Positions 57,688 through 64,000 of a stretch of DNA of 64,000 nt are shown here, one piece after another. The notes beneath the pieces are model-generated. The model was not told where the DNA came from. It ran no database searches and worked only from the letters and a program-made list of their open reading frames with translations. The stretch covers positions 32,925,870-32,989,869 of the forward strand of contig CM066317.1 in the NCBI GenBank assembly GCA_033807775.1, given 5' to 3'. The stretch is from Saussurea involucrata (taxonomy: Eukaryota > Streptophyta > Magnoliopsida > Asterales > Asteraceae). Position 1 is the first letter of the stretch. Each line of letters opens with the position of its first letter. The position numbers and the translations under genes were made by a program.

Positions 57688-58899
57688 ATGGCTCATCAAA
57701 ATGCTTGGTTTTCTAAATCTCTTCTTATTGATTTCGAAAATTTTGATCTTTGGGCAAATTCTTTTGAACGTTGTGTTCGTGGGATAAATCAAAAAATTTG
57801 GGATATTATTATTAAAGGAAATTTCAAACCCACAAAATTTCAAAACAACAAAGTTGTTGAAAAACCTAGCTCGGAATGGTCCGACGAAGATGAGGCTAAT
57901 TATTGTTTAAATTATGAAGCCAAAAATTTTCTCTTTTCGGTTCTTACTAACGATGATATTGAGCGTGTTTATCTCTTTGAAACTGCTCGTGATATTTGGG
58001 AGAACTTGAACGTCACCTATGGTGGAAACTCAAAAGAAAAGAGAGACGAAACCCGAGATCAAAGAAATGAAGAAACGTGTCTCATCGTCGACTGCGAGAA
58101 AGAGGTATGTACTTCATACTCAAGTTATTCTAGTTGTAGTGATAACGATGATGATATTAATATGTCAAATGTCTCTTTTCAAAAATTGATTGTTCTCGTA
58201 AATAGTTATAAAAATGAGAATGCTAAATTAAAAGAAGAATTATTATTATGTCAAAATGAGTTGAATAATTGTAAACAAACCATTGCATGTGATAATAAAA
58301 TCAAAAATGAGTTAAATGATAAAGTTATCACTTTAAAAAAGAAAGCATGCGAAAATATTGTTTGCAAATCTTGCATTGTTTTAAATGATAAAATTGCATG
58401 CTTAAGTGAAAATAAAAAGGAAAGTGTTGCATGTACAAAATGCGAGTCTCTTGAAAATGAAATTGCATGTTTAAATGCTAAATGCAAATCGCATGAGAAA
58501 AATGACTTATTAGCAAATGCTTTTAATAGTAGCAATGATAAAGTGCTTAAAATGCTAAATATATCAAATCGTATAAATTGCCGAAAAGGCATTGGTTCAA
58601 ATACGTGTATTGAAAAATGTGATTGTATGCCAATTAAAAAGGTTTTTGAAAAACCTAAATTTGTTGTTAAAAATAAAACGCAAAAACCCCCATATATGTC
58701 AAAAATGAAAAATGTGAATTATGGGAGGAAACCGTATGCTCGTATGTATAATAGTAATTTTTCTAGACCTAATGCGAATATAAATGCTTCATTTTATGTG
58801 TATGATAAATACAATCGCAAAATAAAAATGGTTAGAAAATGGATTCCGAAAGGAATGTTTAATGTTGACAATCCCGGTGGGATGCGTTTGTGTTTTTAA
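57688..58899 (+). CDS. gag: gag copy 2 of G2, complete ORF
   Basis: 403 residues from ATG 57688, preceded by its own PBS copy at 57627. Residues 1-115 are the UBN2-type N-terminus (MAHQNAWFSKSLLIDFENFD...ARDIWENLNVTYGG); ~115-150 are charged with a Ser/Asp patch; ~155-285 form a coiled coil with regularly spaced Cys and Asn; the C-terminus is basic and ends in KWIPKGMFNVDNPGGM, like the linker before the protease in Sireviruses. No CCHC knuckle, protease or pol follows, so the middle of gag and all of pol have been lost. It could still encode a structural, self-assembling protein. Confidence 0.85.
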   Translation: MAHQNAWFSKSLLIDFENFDLWANSFERCVRGINQKIWDIIIKGNFKPTKFQNNKVVEKPSSEWSDEDEANYCLNYEAKNFLFSVLTNDDIERVYLFETARDIWENLNVTYGGNSKEKRDETRDQRNEETCLIVDCEKEVCTSYSSYSSCSDNDDDINMSNVSFQKLIVLVNSYKNENAKLKEELLLCQNELNNCKQTIACDNKIKNELNDKVITLKKKACENIVCKSCIVLNDKIACLSENKKESVACTKCESLENEIACLNAKCKSHEKNDLLANAFNSSNDKVLKMLNISNRINCRKGIGSNTCIEKCDCMPIKKVFEKPKFVVKNKTQKPPYMSKMKNVNYGRKPYARMYNSNFSRPNANINASFYVYDKYNRKIKMVRKWIPKGMFNVDNPGGMRLCF

Positions 58900-59679
58900 A
58901 CCATTTTTATGGTTTTGTATGTTTGTCGTGTTTGTTTTATGTCGACAACATATTTTTTTTTGCAGTTTATGTTTTTATACTAACTGTTAAAAGGACCCAT
59001 AAGAAAAGGGTACCACGAAATATTTTCTTTGCCTTTTGTAGGTGATTCCTGACGAGGTTATAATACGTGATTTCCTGACGAGGATATAATACGTGCTTCC
59101 TGGCGAGGATACAATACGTGCTTCCTGGCGAGGATATAATACGTGTTACCTGCCGAGGTTATAATACGTGGTTACCTGCCGAGGTTATAATACGTGGTTA
59201 CCTGCCGAGGTTATAATACGTGGTTTCCTGACGAGGTTATAATACGTGGTTACCTGCCGAGGTTATAATACGTGGTTACCTGCCGAGGTTATAATACGTG
59301 GTTACCTGCCGAGGTTATAATACGTGGTTACCTGCCGAGGTTATAATACGTGGTTACCTGCCGAGGTTATAATACGTGGTTACCTGACGAGGTCATAATA
59401 CGTGGTTTTTTTTATCACATAAAAATTAACCGAATATTGAAGCCTTAAGATCCGTTTTGGTGCAAGTGTTTCGTATTGGTTTGTATATCTTTGTCTCTAT
59501 TGCTTTTTGCATTTTATTTTATCCCTCAAATTTTATAAAATCAAATTGATATCGTTATTAATTTGAGGGGGAGCGTTTTAGCTCTTTTACCCATGAGTGT
59601 ATGCTACCTCAATTATATGCATATTTTGAGGGGGAGCATCTCTCGAGGGGAAGCATACCGTCTCTCTTGACCCTTTTTG
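58876..59679 (+). repeat. Right arm of 804-bp inverted repeat
   Basis: The native-orientation copy: end of gag copy 2, 3' non-coding region, minisatellite and two PPT-like blocks. Pairs with 56343-57146 across a ~1.73-kb loop. Confidence 0.95.
59050..59408. repeat. 26-bp minisatellite, 14 units (right arm)
   Basis: Unit ttataatacgtggttacctg + ccgagg, head to tail with no spacers. Confidence 0.95.
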
Positions 59680-59756
59680 TTTCGACAAACGGGGGAGAGA
59701 AACCGCATATGCTCTTGCTTAGCGGTTGTGTTTGTCATCATCAAAAAGGGGGAGAT
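59560..59756 (+). other. Multiple PPT-like blocks and final PPT
   Basis: gagggggagcg (59562), gagggggagca (59628), cgaggggaagca (59644) and the final aaaaagggggagat (59743-59756) adjoining the 3' LTR. Repeated PPTs again fit a Sirevirus. Confidence 0.85.
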
Positions 59757-60970
59757 TGTTGGTGCAAGTGTACCACATCTCTATATATTTATATATATTT
59801 ATTTTGATGATTACAAACACAACGCATTATTGTTTATCTAACAATTTAATCCAAGTATGCAGTTGTTGAAGAACACGAAGATTTAATCTGAAGGGTTCAA
59901 GACAGAAGTGTTTACGTCGTCATTATTGTTTATAACTAATAATGATAAACACCCTAAAATAATATACCACTTGGATATTTCTAAAAACCCAACAATTAAT
60001 TTTAATAAGGTTTTAAGAAGATCTAGCAAGATTTGGTTGCTGTCCTGGAAGGTTCTTTTCTGACGCCGGTATACCGTGGGGAATACCCGGTATACCGCGG
60101 GTACACTTTTGGCGGTATACCGCGGGTGTTCAGCCGGTATACCGCGGCAGTCCGTGTGCATCTCTGATTGGTTGAAGTGGCTTTTCCTGACGGCGGTATA
60201 CCGCGAGACCCAGCCGGTATACCGCGGGTACTTTTTCCTGCCAACTTTGCATGTAGCCGTTTGGTGTGTCAGCGCACTTTTCTGACGGCGGTATACCGCA
60301 TGCTTTTGGCGGTATACCGCGGCTGCACAAAGCCGTTGGAGCTTCATGATATATATACATGCATGCTGGAGAAGAGAAGGCAGACCTCAGAATACAAGAA
60401 CAGTAACAACAAGCTGCTACCACCTCTCAGCTCTCTCAACTATTTATATATATATATTTTATAAAACATTTTTTATAAAATATCCAAGTGTGAGATATTA
60501 TACAAGAGTGATTACCCATTGTGAGTTATACTCCTCTTGTAAGTTTTTGAATAACGGGTGTGTGATCCTGTATATCTCGATAAGCTAAAGCTTGAGAGCC
60601 GTTTACTTTGCTCTGTATTTGGTTTGTATTTCTACCGTAAAGAATACATTTATTGGATCGTGTCGGGAAGTGTCTCGGCTGCTGGTTTATCACAGTTGGT
60701 GGTAAATCAGTAAATCTCTGTGTCAAGTATCTCTATCCCTTATCTCTTTATTTATTCCGCTGTGCTATATTATATTTATTTATATAAACTGCTTTGCATT
60801 TATATTTATTTATATAATCTCTGTGTATTTAAATTATATCTGTTTATATAATTGTTGTATACTTATTTATTTATACTCTGCTTTATTTATTCTGTATTTA
60901 TTTGTAAAAAGAATTTTTGAAAGTAAAAGTTTTAAAATACAACCTTACCCCCCCCTTAGGTTGTCTAACA
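59757..60970 (+). repeat. 3' LTR of G2
   Basis: 1214 bp, apparently identical to 54723-55936. Followed by TSD acata. Confidence 0.95.
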
Positions 60971-61004
60971 ACATATATAATTAGATGAATGAGCATATGA
61001 AAAA

Positions 61005-61192
61005 AAGAGTTAAGGTGAGAAACATAAGAAGTAATCTCGACCCTTAATCACTTTTAATTTCACACTCACTCATAAATTGTGTTTCTCATGGGAATTGATG
61101 CATTGCATCTTGGTGCATCTCATTAGTGTTGATTTTCAATTAAGATTAATCTAAGAGTCCAGATTTCTTCTTACGCTTCTCATCATAATTTC
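61005..61192. mobile_element. Degraded TIR element (MITE-like)
   Basis: Left end gtgagaaacataagaag and right end, reverse-complemented, atgagaagcgtaagaag pair over ~35 bp with several mismatches. Similar to 54501-54683 in order and content ('gggaattgatgcattgcatc' type core). Confidence 0.45.
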
Positions 61193-61250
61193 TTTTCCCA
61201 CCAGAACTCGACCCTATATAATTATTTCACCTACAATATTAGTTGAGTAT

Positions 61251-61560
61251 ATCAAAGGGGGTTAACTCAGTTGGATAGGTAACATCCTGGGGGGTGCGGG
61301 GTGAAAGCCGCACTACCCGGGTTCGATTCCAGCGGGCGACACTTTCCTGAGATATCCAGACTCTGGGTCGGGTCCTTCGGGGCCGGGTCCGGGGCCGGTA
61401 CGGATGGGTCCAGTCTATGGGACCCTCTACCCTGCAGGTCGGGTTCAGCCAAAGGCTGGGCCGGGTCGCAGCTGATTAGTGGGATTGCCCGTAATGGAGG
61501 CCCGATACCGCTGGAACGTGTGTGTGCGTTAACTTGCCGTTCAAAAATAAAAATAAAAAC
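61251..61560 (+). mobile_element. tRNA-derived SINE, complete
   Basis: 310 bp flanked by the perfect 14-bp duplication tattagttgagtat (61237-61250 and 61561-61574). Head has A box ttaactcagttgg (61262-61274) and B box GGGTTCGATTCC (61319-61330) at tRNA-like spacing; a GC-rich body; A-rich tail 'caaaaataaaaataaaaac'. Non-coding, dependent on a LINE for movement. The 61301-61570 and 61267-61452 open frames are chance ORFs in GC-rich sequence. Confidence 0.93.
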
Positions 61561-61697
61561 TATTAGTTGAGTATGATTTATCTTTAAAATAAATACCTAT
61601 ACAATTTTTGTTATATTCTTTTTTCTCAATACATGTTAAATTGTATGATGAAGAGGCAAAATCTTGAAAGATTACAACACATACCTAAAGAAAAAAG

Positions 61698-62166
61698 GTA
61701 TGGTGTGGGTCAAATGGAAAAACACTTTGATTTTTTTTGGGAAAGGGGGTCTCAACATTGGGTCTTTAATCTTGATTAATCGGGGCCTTGTGGGTAAATG
61801 GTGGTGGCGTTTCCTCGTTGAAAAGGACGCCCTTTGGGTTCATGTAATAAAAAACCTTTATAGGGAGGGGGGGGGGGGGGTCTTTGGGGTAACTCGTTTG
61901 GTTTTGATGGTGCAAGTAACACGTGGTCGAACATAATTCGACTTGGTGCAGAATTGGATGAAGCGTCTCAGCAGCTATTGTTTGTTGCTCGCAAACAACG
62001 GCCTCATGGGCTAGTTATTTGCTGCAGTCCTGGCCTCGATAAGCTTCGATATCGTATACTTGTAATATAGCGATCGTCTTGTTTCTGTATTCTCGACTTC
62101 ATTCAGTGCTATATGGTACGGTATTTCATTAAGGTGGTAATAAAACTTGCTTTGGTGTTAAAAAAA
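61698..62166 (+). mobile_element. 5'-truncated LINE (L1-type) insertion
   Basis: Flanked by the 17-bp duplication atacctaaagaaaaaag (61681-61697, 62167-62183) and ending in a short poly(A) after a taataaa signal. The first ~160 bp encode GGLNIGSL..NRGLVGKWWWRFLVEKDALWV, a conserved stretch at the C-terminal side of plant LINE reverse transcriptases; a G13 run (61867-61879) shifts the frame. Only the last ~470 bp of the element were inserted, as is usual for target-primed reverse transcription. Confidence 0.9.
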
Positions 62167-62183
62167 ATACCTAAAGAAAAAAG

Positions 62184-62622
62184 TGAAAATAATTTCCACA
62201 AATTTTACATGTATTGATAAAAAAATAATTAAATATTGAATGACCTCTGTATTTAAAATATCTTTTAAAATATAATTCATATAATTGTTTAACTAGAATT
62301 TGTGATACCCATCGATCGATAGATAATTTTCATCCTGTACTGCACCTATCTTATCTATATTAATATTAATATTAATTGTTTGAATTTACCGATTGGCCCT
62401 TAATACATTTTAAATTTTATTGTTAAGTTATTTTTAATTTTTCATATAAATGTATTTAAATTATACTTTGACTTTAACAACCCCCGATTCGCATAAAAAA
62501 GATGAACAAGTCACAAGTTTGATCGAGACAAAGTGGAGATGAGAAAGCCGCCCGTGTTGACTGATGCATGTTCATAGTTAGGGTTTCAACCAAATGTGGT
62601 CATACTATGTATTTTTTTGTGT

Positions 62623-62664
<42 letters not shown>
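62184..62664. other. AT-rich spacer ending in (TA)n
   Basis: No gene or element recognised until the (TA)n tract at 62626-62664, which is the target of the following MITE. Confidence 0.55.
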
Positions 62665-62667
<3 letters not shown>

Positions 62668-63473
62668 TTAGGTTCATTTGAGAAGTCTAAATATTTCGAG
62701 AAATAGAGAAGTGATCGTGACTCTTCGATTAAATGCGTTGATTTTGAACACGGAAGGGTATTTTGGTAATTAGTCATCCCGTTTACAAAAAACACGGGCT
62801 GAGTTCATATATGAATCTGTGTGATTCACATATGAACTATACGTTCATATATGAACCTTTGTAATTCACATATGAACTCTTTATAACTAATTCATATATG
62901 AATCTTGTGATTCATATATGAACCTTTGTGTTTCATATATGAAACTAATTAATTGTAGGTTCATATATGAATCAGTTGAACCAATTAACTGATTCATATA
63001 TGAATCTTTGTATTCATATATGAACCTTTGTAATTTACATATAAATTTTTTTAACTAATTCATATATGAACCTTTGTGTTCATATATGAACCTTAATGAT
63101 TTATATATGAATTTTTTTAACTAATTCTCATATGAACAAATTAACTGATTCATATATGAATCACAAAGATTCATATATGAATCACAAAAGTTCATATATG
63201 AATTAGTTAAAAATATTTTATATGTGAATTACAAAGGTTCATATATGAACACAAAGGTTCATATATGAATCACACAAATTCATATATGAACCTGTCCCGC
63301 GTATATTTTACAAAACTACCCTAAATACCCCTGAGCGTCGTTTATTAATTAATGTGGACGCGCGCATTAATCAGGTGTAACGCGAATTTCTTGACCGTGG
63401 ATTATTTAATTCAATGGATATGATCACTTCTCTATTTCTCAAAATATTTAGACTTCTCAATTGAACCCTTCCC
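62665..63473. mobile_element. TIR element inserted in (TA)n, with palindrome array
   Basis: TIRs of ~45 bp: left ttaggttcatttgagaagtc... and right (reverse-complemented) agggttcaattgagaagtc..., both continuing 'taaatatttYgagaaatag' 'agaagtgatc'. Both sides are (TA)n. The centre (62797-63290) contains ~16 perfect TTCATATATGAA palindromes plus decayed copies. Non-coding, 809 bp. Superfamily undecided. Confidence 0.8.
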
Positions 63474-63489
63474 TATATATATATATATA

Positions 63490-63709
63490 GGGTTGGGTTC
63501 ACGTGAGACCAACCTGTTTTCGTGAGACCACAAAATAACACTAAAACTTCATAACGATTCATTATGAAGGTAAACAAAACAGCGAACCTTTCTAGCAAAA
63601 ACACTGTGAAGGTTTATCTTCACAGCACCTTCACCGTCTTTTGTTGTGAAGATTTAGTGTTATTTTCTTGGTCTCACGGAAATAACTTGATCTCACATGA
63701 TCTCAAGTC
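63490..63709. mobile_element. Second (TA)n-flanked MITE
   Basis: Left gggttgggttcacgtgagac and right (reverse-complemented) gacttgagatcatgtgagat ends, then a shared 'ttYYgtgagacca'; ~36-bp imperfect TIRs. (TA)n at 63474-63489 and 63710-63726. Inner hairpin ctgtgaaggtttatcttcacag (63604-63625). 220 bp, non-coding. Confidence 0.72.
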
Positions 63710-63726
63710 TATATATATATATATAT

Positions 63727-64000
63727 GTATATTGCTATATATTATTCGTCTCCATTTCTAATTCCTTTATTTTATTTCCCTCAACTCATTTAGGAAATAG
63801 AAGAATGTGTTTTTTTAACGTTTGAAATGACTTTTGAAACTAATAATTTATTGCATATATAACTATATAAGGATAAATTTTAGTATATATATATAATGTA
63901 AGCATGCATATGCAAGGAAGCATGGTATTGGTTGTTTTTAACTGCTCCAAATGACCGTTTATATCTCATTCAAATGTTTTGTTTATACAGGATAAAATAT
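63727..64000. other. AT-rich end of window
   Basis: No gene, TIR or LTR edge recognised. Confidence 0.5.

Larger units (their letters stand above)
54723..60970 (+). mobile_element. Young rearranged Copia element G2 (double gag, inverted repeat, TRIM insert)
   Basis: Flanked by acata (54718-54722, 60971-60975). The LTRs are both exactly 1214 bp and every ORF in one recurs unchanged in the other at offset 5034, so insertion was very recent. Interior order: PBS, gag copy 1 (truncated), 804-bp segment in inverse orientation, 222-bp LTR piece, TRIM fragment, second PBS, gag copy 2 (complete), minisatellite, PPT-like blocks, PPT. No pol is present. The mosaic with microhomology joints looks like template switching during reverse transcription. 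Mobilisation must have used enzymes from another copy. Confidence 0.93.

Noticed and set aside
61251..61335. tRNA gene (A and B boxes present)
   Set aside because: The acceptor and anticodon stems do not fold cleanly, and TSDs plus A-rich tail show a SINE.
61301..61570. 89-codon ORF
   Set aside because: It lies wholly within a SINE; GC-rich chance frame.

Overview
The window looks like a nuclear chromosome segment of a flowering plant, most probably a eudicot of the daisy family (Asteraceae). This is inferred from the repeat types (Sirevirus-like Copia elements with extra 3' ORFs, long TGTAACACC-type LTRs), introns with GT..AG borders, and one LRR receptor kinase. It is almost entirely transposable elements. 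I found one intact host gene, a minus-strand LRR receptor-like kinase of the NILR1 (At1g74360) type at 42294-45622, with a short signal-peptide exon.

Left part (1-38721) is a nested stack. The oldest visible layer is a plus-strand LTR element E with a non-coding interior (5729-7526 and 21365-23167) and a 3' LTR starting at 23168 and ending at 38721. A 13.8-kb minus-strand Sirevirus-like Copia element (7527-21359, TSD aaatg) sits in E's interior. E's 3' LTR holds a solo LTR (23362-25391) and a complete minus-strand large retrotransposon derivative (LARD) F (26214-36925, TSD atgat); F's right LTR holds another solo LTR (34586-36299). At the left edge, an F-type LTR (3746-5728) lies in the 'wrong' orientation against E's primer-binding site, and a pol-less Copia derivative (1-3745) interrupts it.

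Middle part (38722-47317): repeat-rich spacer, a ~2-kb minus-strand Helitron ending about 150 bp from the kinase stop codon, the kinase gene, and AT-rich flank with a TTA-flanked Tourist-like MITE (46217-46503).

Right part (47318-64000): a 5'-half Copia derivative whose gag is fused in frame to the RT YVDD motif; a PIF/Harbinger-type element with only its Myb-like gene (49962-51898); a small deletion derivative (52310-54409, TSD gtagt) and a very young rearranged relative (54723-60970, TSD acata, identical-looking 1214-bp LTRs) of one Copia family; then a complete tRNA-derived SINE, a 5'-truncated LINE, and two MITEs in (TA)n tracts.

The most striking structure is inside the 54723-60970 element: two gag starts, an 804-bp inverted repeat carrying a 14-unit 26-bp minisatellite in each arm, an internal LTR piece, and an embedded TRIM fragment with tRNA-like pol III boxes. 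Its transcript could fold into a long hairpin. Two patterns cross families: arrays of a family-specific short palindrome in LTRs or leaders, and a stem-loop with compensatory changes about 270-350 bp from the LTR 3' end in the TGTAAC-type LTRs.
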